Of a stretch of DNA of 60,515 bases, positions 47,575 to 56,021 are shown piece by piece (the first letter of the stretch is position 1; every line of letters begins with the position of its first letter). Source of the DNA: Pseudobdellovibrionaceae bacterium (lineage in GTDB: Bacteria; Bdellovibrionota; Bdellovibrionia; Bdellovibrionales; JAMPXM01). A program made the position numbers and the translations under genes. Under the pieces are notes generated by a model. The model was not told the origin of the DNA. It saw only the letters and a program-made list of their open reading frames with translations, and did not search any database. The DNA lies in the NCBI GenBank assembly GCA_947462815.1, contig CANHQR010000017.1:1-60515 (forward strand). The letters run 5' to 3'.

Positions 47575-49041
47575 TCACTCTCGTCGCCGCAATAGGTTCT
47601 GCGTGATGGCGGCTTGCACAATGCCCATCAACAAACACAAGACAATGCAAAGCGCAGCGGCTTCCAGACGATAGGCCTGCATCAAGTCTCGAGCGACCAG
47701 AGCCAAACTTTGCGATCGACCCGCGACCACCGAACTCAACGCAAAATCACCCCAGGCCCAAAACGCGGCCAGGCCCGCCACCCAAGCTAAGTCATTACGA
47801 ATTGCCGGCACGACCACTCTTGCGGCAATCAACGAGTCTCGTGCGCCCAAGCATCTCGCAACTTCAACTTGTCGATCGAGCTCCGCAAGACGCGGGGCAA
47901 TTCGCCATCTCCAGAGCGCCGGAGCAAACATCAAGCTGCAACCCACGATGATGCGGAGGAGATCCATCTCAAAGCCGTGCCCCTCGCCGAGAGCCAAGGT
48001 GGCAAAGCCCAACAGCACGGCCGAGGGCGTGGTGTAAGCGGAAAGCCATTGACGCTCGCGTTGATCCGGAAGTCCGCGCGCCACCAGCCAAAGCCCCAAC
48101 GCTACAAAAACCGACGTTCCGAAGGCGACAAGCCCTGAGGCTAAAATTGCGCGAGGCAGTTCGCGCCAAAGCGTGGGGTCAAACTGAGCCACACCGATTC
48201 CCGCTCGTGCGAGCAGTGTACCGAGCATCGCGGCTGCGGGAAGTAGCCCGAGAGCCAAACTCCACCGCGAGCCCAGATGCTCTCGCAATCGAGCACGCGT
48301 CGCCATCTGATCTTCACCGCGAGGGCGCAAGAGCGTTACCAGAAAAACGAGCAAGAGCAGTTGGATGAGCGACAGACTCAGAGCTGCCGACCAATTCATC
48401 TCGAGCTGCAAAGCCTGATAGATCCCCATTTCAAAATTGATCGCCTGTCGCCCTCCGAGCACCAATGGGATGGAAAAGCTCGTGAGGGCCACGGCCAGCA
48501 CGAAGGTGAAACCCTGCCGAAGCTCACCGCTCAATCCGGATAGGAGGGCCCGGCGCCAGATCATCCGCGGCGAAGCTCCCTCAGCAATTGCCAATTCGAC
48601 GGCGCCCGCCCAGCGACTCTCTAAGCCGCGGGCCAAGCTCACCGCCACCAAACCCGCATTCATGATCGCTTGTACAAAAATCACCGCCGTGAGGCCCCGC
48701 CACCCAGGGAACAAATCCAACCAAGTGAGAATGGGAACAAGTGCAGGAACAGCGGCCGGCAAAATGAGCGCCCACGTGAAAACACCTTGGGCCCGCAAAG
48801 CACCGGGCACCAAAATGAGCCCCAAGAGGACGGCAAGAGCGGCTGTACCTCCCGCCATGAGCAAACTGCGCCCCAAAAGCTCCGTCGCTCCCTCTGGCCA
48901 ATACAGTCGTCCGCCTGCAAACCTCCACGTCATCGCATAGGGTGCGAGCAGAACAAACAGCAAGGGAAGAAAAATGGGCCACAAAGCCCAGCGGACACTT
49001 GTTCCACGAAAATTGAGTCCCGCGAACATCAGCCAACCCAC
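47575..49041 (-). CDS. thiP: ABC transporter permease, ThiP-like (two fused permease halves)
   Basis: 488 residues with about 12 hydrophobic segments. Each half carries an EAA loop: LAIAEGASPRMIWRRALLSGLSGEL in the first and VARCLGARDSLIAARVVVPAI in the second. This double-permease layout is that of ThiP and FbpB-type importers. The GTG at 49041 and the ATG at 49029 are both possible starts. The substrate assignment rests on the neighbouring ThiB-like protein, 13 bp upstream. Confidence 0.87.
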   Translation of the reverse strand: MGWLMFAGLNFRGTSVRWALWPIFLPLLFVLLAPYAMTWRFAGGRLYWPEGATELLGRSLLMAGGTAALAVLLGLILVPGALRAQGVFTWALILPAAVPALVPILTWLDLFPGWRGLTAVIFVQAIMNAGLVAVSLARGLESRWAGAVELAIAEGASPRMIWRRALLSGLSGELRQGFTFVLAVALTSFSIPLVLGGRQAINFEMGIYQALQLEMNWSAALSLSLIQLLLLVFLVTLLRPRGEDQMATRARLREHLGSRWSLALGLLPAAAMLGTLLARAGIGVAQFDPTLWRELPRAILASGLVAFGTSVFVALGLWLVARGLPDQRERQWLSAYTTPSAVLLGFATLALGEGHGFEMDLLRIIVGCSLMFAPALWRWRIAPRLAELDRQVEVARCLGARDSLIAARVVVPAIRNDLAWVAGLAAFWAWGDFALSSVVAGRSQSLALVARDLMQAYRLEAAALCIVLCLLMGIVQAAITQNLLRRRE

Positions 49042-49054
49042 TTCGCTGGTTGTT

Positions 49055-50164
49055 TCATAGTTCGGCCTCTTGCCACTTCTTCAGCAAGTTTTCTCGTTGT
49101 GCGGGCCAACTCTCGAGACGCTTCAGAGAGGTCTTGAGGCGTTCGGCACGTTCGAAGGTCTTTGCAAAGGCCTCTTGTCCGGGCGCAAAAGCAACTTCGC
49201 GTCTTACCGGAAGCATCCAATTGTGTCGCATAATCAACGTCTGTCCCTCGTGCGAAAGCATCAACATCAAAAATCTTTCCGCAACCTCACAAGCTCGACA
49301 GTCCGCCGGAATCGCCGCGTACTCGATCTGAATGGGGTGAAAGGAATTTTCACCCCACTCAGGAACAAGACCCGATGAGCCCGCGGCCTGTTCATCAAAC
49401 CAAGCGAATCGATAGCGATCATCTTTCTCTTCGAGAGCATGATAGATCGGCGAAGTGGCGTAGCTTAAAACGAGCGGTGCCTCGCCGCGGGTGAACAGAC
49501 CATAGGCTTGAGACCACGATGAGGTGACCGAGAACACATTCGCTTTCAAATCACGCAGATACTGAAAGCCGCCGCGTTCACCGAACGTGGCCATGACCCA
49601 AAATAAAAACTGCAGGCCGGGCGATGAGGATCGTGGATCCTGTAAGAGCAAGGCGCGCTCAAAGTGCTTGCTCTGCAGGTCGCTCAAGGATCGCGGTATA
49701 GATTTGGGCTCGCCTTCTCGATAGACAAAGCCGATGGGTGCCCAATCGAAGGCGACGAAACGAGGGTCTCGAAACTCCTCGGGGACACGTTCCGTGACTC
49801 CGCTGGCAATTTCACGCCACCCGAAGGCCTGACCTTGAGAAGGACGCGGCTTGAACTCCGCCATGTGCCGGCCGAATTGATCCAAGCCGATGACCAGATC
49901 GCTGGGAAAATGCTCGAGCTTCGCCAGCATAACCCCCGCGTCGTCGGCCTGAATCAACTCGACACGAACTTTCTCACGCGCTTCAAACAACTCGACCAGC
50001 TGTGGTCCGGGCCCCCAACTCGATACGAAACTCGAATAGGCAAGAATTCGCAGTCTCGGCCCAAGGCCAATGGCTTCGTCGGATGAGTCGCCCCACTTCG
50101 GCCAACGATCGCGAGCCGCAACAAAAATCAGCACGCCAAAGACGACCAAGGCCAAGATGGCCAT
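49055..50164 (-). CDS. thiB: Thiamine-binding protein, ThiB-like, membrane-anchored
   Basis: 369 residues from ATG 50164, with AAAGGA 5 nt upstream; the frame is open further upstream but unconvincing. One hydrophobic segment (AILALVVFGVLIFVAA) is followed by a charged residue rather than a clear cleavage site, so it may remain anchored. The body matches ThiB in sequence order: RILAYSSFVSSWGPGPQL, SDLVIGLDQFG, FVAFDWAPIGFVY, LLQDPRSSSPGLQFLFWVM, SSWSQAYGLFTRGEAPLVLSY, TSPIYHALEEKDDRYRF and NWMLPVRREVAF. It delivers thiamine or its phosphates to ThiPQ. No TPP riboswitch was seen upstream; a DoxX-like gene lies 55 bp before it. Confidence 0.88.
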   Translation of the reverse strand: MAILALVVFGVLIFVAARDRWPKWGDSSDEAIGLGPRLRILAYSSFVSSWGPGPQLVELFEAREKVRVELIQADDAGVMLAKLEHFPSDLVIGLDQFGRHMAEFKPRPSQGQAFGWREIASGVTERVPEEFRDPRFVAFDWAPIGFVYREGEPKSIPRSLSDLQSKHFERALLLQDPRSSSPGLQFLFWVMATFGERGGFQYLRDLKANVFSVTSSWSQAYGLFTRGEAPLVLSYATSPIYHALEEKDDRYRFAWFDEQAAGSSGLVPEWGENSFHPIQIEYAAIPADCRACEVAERFLMLMLSHEGQTLIMRHNWMLPVRREVAFAPGQEAFAKTFERAERLKTSLKRLESWPAQRENLLKKWQEAEL

Positions 50165-50219
50165 ACCCGTCCTTTGAAATCTCGAGGTCGACGAGGAGTT
50201 CGCCGGGGGAGTCACAAGT

Positions 50220-50732
50220 TCACCACCACAAGCCGCGGCGACGCTTATAGAAGAAGTAATCGAAGCCCAGGCAACGACCAGCACCAATCCAACCCAGCAC
50301 GAGATGCAAAACCAACATGAAAGTGGTCGCCTGGAAATTGATGCTTGCACCCGTCGAGCCTGTCGCGTTGATGCCAACGGCACCCATCAGTGCCATTGAC
50401 ATCAGCACGCCGATCAGGGCAGCAGGGCGAACCGCGAGCCCAATGATGTAACTGACGCCGATGAACAGCTGCAACGTGGTGAGTGAAATCGCGAAGACCT
50501 GCCAATTCGAGATCGCGACGTTCTCCAAAAACCATCGATACCATTCTGGAGCTGTCGAGTTCGGGAGATGCTGGCGGATGTCTTCGGCAAGGTAGGCTTT
50601 GACCAGATAGTCGCTCTGGAATGAAGCCAAGGCATGCTTGAAGTAATAGCCACCCAAAAAAATCCGCAAGCAGGCCACGGGAATCAGGTGACCGATGTAC
50701 TTAAAACTCTCCACAAATGCGACGAGCAGCAT
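50220..50732 (-). CDS. DoxX/DoxD-like membrane protein
   Basis: 170 residues from ATG 50732 (frame open to 50768). About four hydrophobic helices, with the family pattern IPVACLRIFLGGYYFKHAL at the start, VFAISLTTLQLFIGVSYIIGLAVRPAALIGVLMSMALMG in the middle and FMLVLHLVLGWIGAGRCLGFDYFFYKR at the end. DoxX relatives act in respiratory-chain or redox membranes, but the function here is not evident. The thiB start is 55 bp downstream on the same strand, so the two may share a transcript. Confidence 0.8.
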   Translation of the reverse strand: MLLVAFVESFKYIGHLIPVACLRIFLGGYYFKHALASFQSDYLVKAYLAEDIRQHLPNSTAPEWYRWFLENVAISNWQVFAISLTTLQLFIGVSYIIGLAVRPAALIGVLMSMALMGAVGINATGSTGASINFQATTFMLVLHLVLGWIGAGRCLGFDYFFYKRRRGLWW

Positions 50733-50906
50733 GGCTGCTAGTCTCGCCTGAGGTCGAGTTGGGGTCAAACCAAACAGAAGCTAGGGCCTAAATGAGCGAC
50801 CAACGGGACCTGGCCGAGAAAAGTCCAGCTCGACCAACGACATGATCGAGAGCCCCGACCTCCGCGTCCCCGCCGACCAAGGCTAAACTTAAGGGAGGGA
50901 GGCCTC

Positions 50907-52013
50907 ATGTCCATGGAAGGACCGCGAGCGCCACGCGAATCCGAACTTCGCGGGCTTTACGACTTTCTCAATCGCGAACTTCGACCCAACTCCAAATGGT
51001 CGATCGCTGACGAATACCCACGTGCTCTGCAAGATTTCAATCGCCACAACATGCGCGTGATCTTGGAGGGTGAGCGTGTTCTCTCCCACGCTGTTCTCAA
51101 ACCCTTTGTCATCAAAACTCCGATCGGGGCCTTCAAGCTCGCGGGCATCGGCAGTGTGGTCACCGAAGGCGGACACCGGGGTCAGGGACTTTCAACACAA
51201 GTGCTCGAGAGCTGCCTTCATGCAGCGGAATCAGCAGATTGTGAAATTGCGATTCTGTGGACCGAGCTTTACGACTTCTATCGGCGCCTCGGATTTGAGC
51301 TCGCCGGCAGCGAAGTCGCTCTGCAGATCGACGGCGAACTGAAGTCACCTGCGCGCGACCTGCGCTTTCTCGACACCGCGCAAATCGACGCCGATGCTCT
51401 GCTTCGAGTTTACAATCAACACAGCGTCGGCACGCACCGAGGAGTCGACGATGTGCGAGAGTATCTTCGCATTCCCAATTCGCGAGTCTGCACAGCTTGG
51501 GACAAGCACGGCAAACTGGTCGCATACGCAATCGAAGGCAAAGGCGCGGACCTCAGTGGCTACATTCACGAGTGGGGCGGCGGAGTCGGCGCCCTCACAG
51601 CTCTCATCAGCCACATGTGGAAAACACGTCGAAGTCCCGAACACGGCCTCACGCTGATCGCTCCGCACCATAGCGAAAACTTGATTCGAACCCTCACATC
51701 AATGGGCGTTCGACGTCACGATGGTCATCTCGGCATGATCAAAATTCTTCGTCATGAATCGATTTTTGCGAAAGTGCGCCGGGCCGCTCGACAACAAGGC
51801 ATCGGCGATTTGGTCTTGGAGAGGACCAAAACCGATTTTCGCATTGGTCGAGGCCAACAAATTTATGCCACGCAATCTGAACAAGACATCACTCGTTTGC
51901 TGTTTGGGCCCGCTCTTCCTCACGAAATCCACAGCTTTGATCCGAGCACAGCGCAAGCCCTGAAAAGCATTTTGCCAATTCCCTTGTGGATTTGGGGATG
52001 GGACTCGGTTTGA
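50907..52013 (+). CDS. GNAT-family N-acetyltransferase (two GNAT-like halves)
   Basis: 368 residues. GGGAGGGAGG lies just upstream of ATG 50907. The first half has the acetyl-CoA loop VVTEGGHRGQGLSTQVLESCL and FYRRLGFELAGSEVAL. The second half has another GNAT-like arrangement (AYAIEGKGADLSGYIHEWGG, ALISHMWKTR) as in Eis-like or double-GNAT enzymes. The acceptor is unknown. The following gene starts 1 bp after the stop, so they form an operon. Confidence 0.85.
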   Translation: MSMEGPRAPRESELRGLYDFLNRELRPNSKWSIADEYPRALQDFNRHNMRVILEGERVLSHAVLKPFVIKTPIGAFKLAGIGSVVTEGGHRGQGLSTQVLESCLHAAESADCEIAILWTELYDFYRRLGFELAGSEVALQIDGELKSPARDLRFLDTAQIDADALLRVYNQHSVGTHRGVDDVREYLRIPNSRVCTAWDKHGKLVAYAIEGKGADLSGYIHEWGGGVGALTALISHMWKTRRSPEHGLTLIAPHHSENLIRTLTSMGVRRHDGHLGMIKILRHESIFAKVRRAARQQGIGDLVLERTKTDFRIGRGQQIYATQSEQDITRLLFGPALPHEIHSFDPSTAQALKSILPIPLWIWGWDSV

Positions 52014-52014
52014 T

Positions 52015-53052
52015 ATGATGAAAGACAAGGATTTAAAAAATCACTCAGATCCTCAAATCGAAACGCCCAAAGACATCACGTCGCAGCCTTGGAGCATGGA
52101 AGGCGCTCGCGCGCTGGTCATCGTGCATTTGGCTTTGGCTCTGCTGCTTCCTTTTCTCTTTTCGCAAATCGGCGGCTGCCAACCCGAGGATGGAATTATG
52201 CCGGTCGACTTCGGTCCCCCCGTGGCCGAGTCGGTCGTCGACCAAGCCCTCAACACCTCAACGGGCGACATGGACCCGATGGGAATTGAACTTGGGCAGT
52301 TTGTTCTCATCACAGACACTCAAGAACTCGCGGCAGGTGCCTCGCGAGCGATTACTGCGGACACCGGCCAAACCATCATCGATCGCCAAGAGTCGTCCAC
52401 TGAGGTTTTGCTCACGCTGATCCAACATCGACAGACGTATGAAAATGGCGAAGTTAGAAAAGTATCCACCGAGATCCCCCTGCGCATCGATAAGACGGCT
52501 GCAGCTTCAAGCGACACGAAATTAATGATTGGACCCAATGAAGATCAAGTGACGAGTTCTTCTTACCATTTCCGCCCTGAGGTCGATCGCATGTTACGCG
52601 ATCGCTCGCCGCGCGCTTTGACCGATTGGCTGCGTCGCGCTTCAACGATTGGGAGTTTAGGTCCTGCGCGTTTAGGCGACTCGGGATCTGAACTGATCCC
52701 GCAAGACTTGCAGCCACACAATGCCGTACAAACATTAGCCACGCGCATCACCTACCACAATCTCAAGCAGCGAGTGGCCACCGAAGCGCCCCCCCTTGCC
52801 GTTCAGCAAGCGGCACAATGCGGTGGTATGACTCAGTGTCAGATGCAAGTTCACCACGTCAGCTTCGACATGGTATTCTGGGAAAACGACGTGCCGGATC
52901 GCTTACACTGGATCTTCGCCTTCAGTCCGGATGCGCCTTACCTCGCCTCAACACTCAACCGCTGTGTTGAAGGCCTCGCCAGCGTCGGTACAGGGCAAGC
53001 AAAGCTGCTCGTGAAGCAGTGCTCGACCGTGATGAACTTTAAGCATCGCTGA
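52015..53052 (+). CDS. Unknown exported protein, possible lipoprotein
   Basis: 345 residues, not recognised. A polar N-region of about 33 residues precedes a hydrophobic segment (ALVIVHLALALLLPFLF) that ends in QIGGC, an acceptable lipobox. The mature part is rich in Thr/Ser/Gln and has ITDTQELAAGASRAITADTGQ, DRMLRDRSPRALTDWLRRAS, and a paired Cys segment (AAQCGGMTQCQM) plus CVEGL/KQCST near the end, suggesting two disulfides. It follows the acetyltransferase by 1 bp. A CGCTG/CAGCG hairpin straddles its stop codon. Confidence 0.7.
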   Translation: MMKDKDLKNHSDPQIETPKDITSQPWSMEGARALVIVHLALALLLPFLFSQIGGCQPEDGIMPVDFGPPVAESVVDQALNTSTGDMDPMGIELGQFVLITDTQELAAGASRAITADTGQTIIDRQESSTEVLLTLIQHRQTYENGEVRKVSTEIPLRIDKTAAASSDTKLMIGPNEDQVTSSSYHFRPEVDRMLRDRSPRALTDWLRRASTIGSLGPARLGDSGSELIPQDLQPHNAVQTLATRITYHNLKQRVATEAPPLAVQQAAQCGGMTQCQMQVHHVSFDMVFWENDVPDRLHWIFAFSPDAPYLASTLNRCVEGLASVGTGQAKLLVKQCSTVMNFKHR

Positions 53053-53120
53053 GGCAGCGGCTCATCGGGCCAACCCTGTCCCTATGGACAAGACCGAATG
53101 GAAGTGTTGTACTCCGACCC

Positions 53121-53741
53121 ATGAGTCCTTCTCCGTCGACTTCAAAAAAGCGCGTCGCGATCATCTTGAGCGGCGCTGGATTTATCGAAGGTTCTGAAAT
53201 CACCGAAAGCGTGAGCACGCTCATTTCGCTCAGTGAGTTTGGCGCCGAGGTTCAGGCCTTTGCCCCACCCGAGTGCACCGAAGACTCAAGCAAAATCACT
53301 CGCTTTGCGGTGCGGTCTCTCCGTGAGCTTCGCGAGATCGACTTCGATGCATTAGTTTTTCCAGGCGGCTATGGAGCGGCCAAGCGTTTATCGAATTTCG
53401 CTTCTGCGGGAGCCCGCGCCGAAGTTCACGCCGACGTTGTTCGCTGCATTCGAGAGTTTCACGAAGCTTCCAAGCCCATCGGCGCGATTTGCATCGCGCC
53501 TGCGATCGTCGCCTGCTCGCTTCCCCACCATGGCCTTGAAATGACGGTCGGTGGCGACCCCGCGACGGATGCGGAGCTCAAGAAGCTCGGCGCAACACCG
53601 ATCCCCTGCACCGCGACGGACTACGTGAGCGATCGTCTCAACAAAGTCCTGACGACTCCAGCCTACATGTTGGATGCACGTCCACATGAAGTCTTCACGG
53701 GGATCCGGAAGATGCTCCGCGAGCTCGTCGAAATGTGTTGA
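53121..53741 (+). CDS. elbB: ElbB-like glyoxalase / DJ-1-PfpI superfamily protein
   Basis: 206 residues. Motifs: ILSGAGFIEGSEITESVSTL at the N-terminus, ALVFPGGYGAAKRLSNFA, and the nucleophile elbow IGAICIAPAIVA with Cys, then VGGDPATDAELKKLGATPIPCTATDYV. This is the ElbB pattern; the family has weak glyoxalase activity and was once linked to isoprenoid synthesis. A GAGGG/CCCTC hairpin starts at the stop codon, followed by a 14-bp tandem repeat. Confidence 0.93.
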   Translation: MSPSPSTSKKRVAIILSGAGFIEGSEITESVSTLISLSEFGAEVQAFAPPECTEDSSKITRFAVRSLRELREIDFDALVFPGGYGAAKRLSNFASAGARAEVHADVVRCIREFHEASKPIGAICIAPAIVACSLPHHGLEMTVGGDPATDAELKKLGATPIPCTATDYVSDRLNKVLTTPAYMLDARPHEVFTGIRKMLRELVEMC

Positions 53742-53756
53742 GGGGATTAGGCCCTC

Positions 53757-53812
53757 GGAATTTCGCTTCTGGAATTTCGCTTCTGGAATTTCGCTTCTGG
53801 CATTCCGCTCGC
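53757..53812. repeat. 14-bp tandem repeat after elbB
   Basis: Three exact copies of GGAATTTCGCTTCT (53757-53770, 53771-53784, 53785-53798) and a fourth, diverged copy (53799-53812). It lies between the convergent elbB and the CHAP-like gene. The junction of each unit reads TTCTGG, the core shared with the arrays at 55785 and 59147. Confidence 0.95.
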
Positions 53813-53818
53813 CGCTGT

Positions 53819-54682
53819 TCACTTCACGTAGATTCCGGTGAGTCGACGTCGTAAGTTCGTCCAACTCGTGGCGGGCGATTCATTCGTCGGTCCAAAGTAA
53901 TAGCCACTTGAAGTCCTGTACTCAATATGACCGTAAGGACCACCGGTGTAGACCAGCACGGCACCCACTGGAGCGGCCAGAGCCTGCTCGCGGAGGTTCG
54001 CACGTGGATTGAGCGTATTGCGGAATCCGGCACGCACAAGACCTCGACCCGCATCGCGCGCGGCCTGACCAAATCGCATGCCATCAGGAATCAGACTGCG
54101 CTGATCCAACAGCATCCGAACATACATTAAACAGCAGCCCATCAAGATCCGGCCCGGCACAGGGCGACACTTCGATCGCCCACCGCGCCTCACCAGATTC
54201 ATAAACGTTTCGGGCTCACCGGGAAGAGTTGCCATCGATGATGTGTCTTCGCCCAAATCGAAGTAGCCCTCTTGCAGAAGGAGCTCTCGCATTTTCTCAT
54301 CAAAGGCCTCGGCATTCTGATCCGCCCAAGCCGAGAAGTTTTGCAAACTCTGGCGACCTTGAGCATCCAATTCCACTTCGGCCTCACCGAAGTAGTCATT
54401 CGCCCCAGCAGAGACGTCCTCGGCGGCATCCAAAGCCGGGGCATCGCCAACGGCAGAGTTCGGATTGAGTCTTGTGAAATCGCGCACCAACTGAGCTTGG
54501 TTTCCCTGTCCAGCTGTCAGAGCTTGTGCGGGGATACTCATGGCCACCATCGCGAATGCGAGCATCGCTTTAACCCCACGATTGACGCTTCGTTTGTCCC
54601 AAATCGAGCACGAGCCGCCCTCCGAAGTTCGAGATTTTAAACTCGATTCGATCAACTTGTTGTCCTGAAACTGCGGCTTCAT
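53819..54682 (-). CDS. Exported CHAP/NlpC-like cysteine amidase candidate
   Basis: 287 residues from ATG 54682, with AAGGAGAG just upstream. A signal-like segment (VKAMLAFAMVAMSIPAQALT, about 38-57) is preceded by a basic region. An acidic middle region follows (DAAEDVSAGANDYFGEAEVEL). The C-terminal part has GRILMGCCLMYVRMLLDQ (candidate Cys nucleophile) and AAPVGAVLVYTGGPYGHIEYRTSSGYYFG (candidate His in GHIEY), the order seen in CHAP amidases. This is a motif-level guess. It ends near the repeat array and lies 92 bp downstream of the M23 gene on the same strand. Confidence 0.7.
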   Translation of the reverse strand: MKPQFQDNKLIESSLKSRTSEGGSCSIWDKRSVNRGVKAMLAFAMVAMSIPAQALTAGQGNQAQLVRDFTRLNPNSAVGDAPALDAAEDVSAGANDYFGEAEVELDAQGRQSLQNFSAWADQNAEAFDEKMRELLLQEGYFDLGEDTSSMATLPGEPETFMNLVRRGGRSKCRPVPGRILMGCCLMYVRMLLDQRSLIPDGMRFGQAARDAGRGLVRAGFRNTLNPRANLREQALAAPVGAVLVYTGGPYGHIEYRTSSGYYFGPTNESPATSWTNLRRRLTGIYVK

Positions 54683-54773
54683 GGTCGGTCTCTCCTTCAA
54701 AATCCCTGTATCCTAAAGATCTGCAAGTCGATTGAATCCCCTAAGTCGTCAGGGATCCATCAGTACGAACACA

Positions 54774-55676
54774 TCAATGACGACGGCGCTCATAATGCAA
54801 ATGCGGACCAGTGCTTCGCCCTGTGTTGCCCACGCGACCTATCAACGTACCCTGTGCCACGCGCTGGCCTTCGCTCACATGGGCTCGCGAGAGATGCGCA
54901 TAGCGCGTGAAGACTCCGCCTGCATGATTAATCTGGATCATGATTCCATACCCACCTGCGTGACCCGAGAAGGTGACGACACCTGCAGCCGCCGCTTTGA
55001 CCGGCGTGCCGATCGGAGCGGCGTAGTCCGTACCTGCATGGTAAATTCTGCGGCGAAGGATCGGGTGAAATCGCATACCGACCCGACCCGTGATGCGGCC
55101 GCGAACCGGGGTGATGAAGCTTTGCCCCGCCACTTCCGTGCGCTCCAAGGATTCCAACTGCGCCAAGTCTCGGGTTGCAACCCACGCCATCATTTGTTCG
55201 TTGATCAAAATGCGAGTGTAGTCGAGCCCGTCTTCGCCTCGCCCTGACTCGAGAGTCTGGATCCGTGAGTTGGCCGGAATTCCCAGCTCGCGGGCTTCCT
55301 CGAGCGGTGCCGCTGTGAGCGACTCCAAGCGCGAATCGCCAACGACGGTCAAGCCATACGCCGTGATTTGCGTATCACGCGCAAGAACTGAAACTCCGTT
55401 AGAACCAGCTCGCATCGCATTCGGACCCAACAAGAATTCCCCACCGAAGCGTCCCTGCACTTCTGTGCGTTCAAAATCCACGGGCGCTTCATCGACAGCC
55501 GCAGAGGCCGACTCTGCAAGAACTTGGGCGAACACCAGACCTAGACCCAAAGCGACCCGAAGGGTCAAGATCACGGATGGCCTCCAGCCTCGGCGGACGG
55601 TCTCGGCGGGGGCCGATCGCCATGGGCATTGATCCAGAACTGCTGTGAATCTGTCGTCAAACTTTCGCTTCGCCAT
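54774..55676 (-). CDS. M23-family peptidoglycan endopeptidase, exported
   Basis: 300 residues from ATG 55676, with GGGAG upstream. A hydrophobic segment (VALGLGLVFAQVLAESASAA, about 41-60) is the signal. An SH3-like region (about 95-165, RIQTLESGRGEDGLDYTRILINEQMMAWVATRDL) precedes the M23 domain with GMRFHPILRRRIYHAGTDYAAPIGTPVKAAAAG, GYGIMIQINH, and GNTGRSTGPHLHYERRRH. The zinc ligands are all present (HAGTD, HLH). The protein stops directly after HLHYE, omitting the 8-12 residues that usually close the domain. Confidence 0.9.
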   Translation of the reverse strand: MAKRKFDDRFTAVLDQCPWRSAPAETVRRGWRPSVILTLRVALGLGLVFAQVLAESASAAVDEAPVDFERTEVQGRFGGEFLLGPNAMRAGSNGVSVLARDTQITAYGLTVVGDSRLESLTAAPLEEARELGIPANSRIQTLESGRGEDGLDYTRILINEQMMAWVATRDLAQLESLERTEVAGQSFITPVRGRITGRVGMRFHPILRRRIYHAGTDYAAPIGTPVKAAAAGVVTFSGHAGGYGIMIQINHAGGVFTRYAHLSRAHVSEGQRVAQGTLIGRVGNTGRSTGPHLHYERRRH

Positions 55677-55784
55677 AGGGCTCCCTCTAGATCACTCACA
55701 TTACTCTCTGAGTCGCCTTCTGAGGCCCATTCTGGGGCCTCTCAAACCAAGTCAACTCGAGGGCCAAAATACCAACCGCATCCC

Positions 55785-55875
55785 AGCTTTCTGGTGCAGC
55801 TTTTTGGCGCGACCTTCTGGCGCGGCCCTCGAGCCCGGCCCTCGAGCCCGGCCCTCGAGCGCGGCCCTCGAGCGC
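55785..55875. repeat. Compound 13-bp repeat upstream of ddl
   Basis: Four 13-bp units of GGCCCTCGAGC(C/G)C at 55824-55836, 55837-55849, 55850-55862 and 55863-55875, each with a CTCGAG palindrome. They are preceded at 55785-55823 by looser units with TTCTGG or TTTTGG cores. This 54-bp left part aligns without gaps to 59147-59200. The rest of 55677-56021 holds no gene. Confidence 0.9.
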
Positions 55876-56021
55876 GATAAATTCGCAAGGCCTGTGCCTC
55901 CCTGACACCGACCTCTCGGCGAATCAGTTGGAACTCGTCGACGCGGGCTTCAAACTCTCTACAACTTGGGTGACGAAAGAGGTCGACTTGCGCAGAATGA
56001 AATTGTGAAGGGGGACGCCAA

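Noticed and set aside
50165-50219. TPP riboswitch before thiB
   Set aside because: The gap is only 55 bp and lacks the conserved CUGAGA and ACCUGA elements.
53757-55875. CRISPR array
   Set aside because: Units of 13-14 bp are contiguous with no spacers, so they are tandem repeats.
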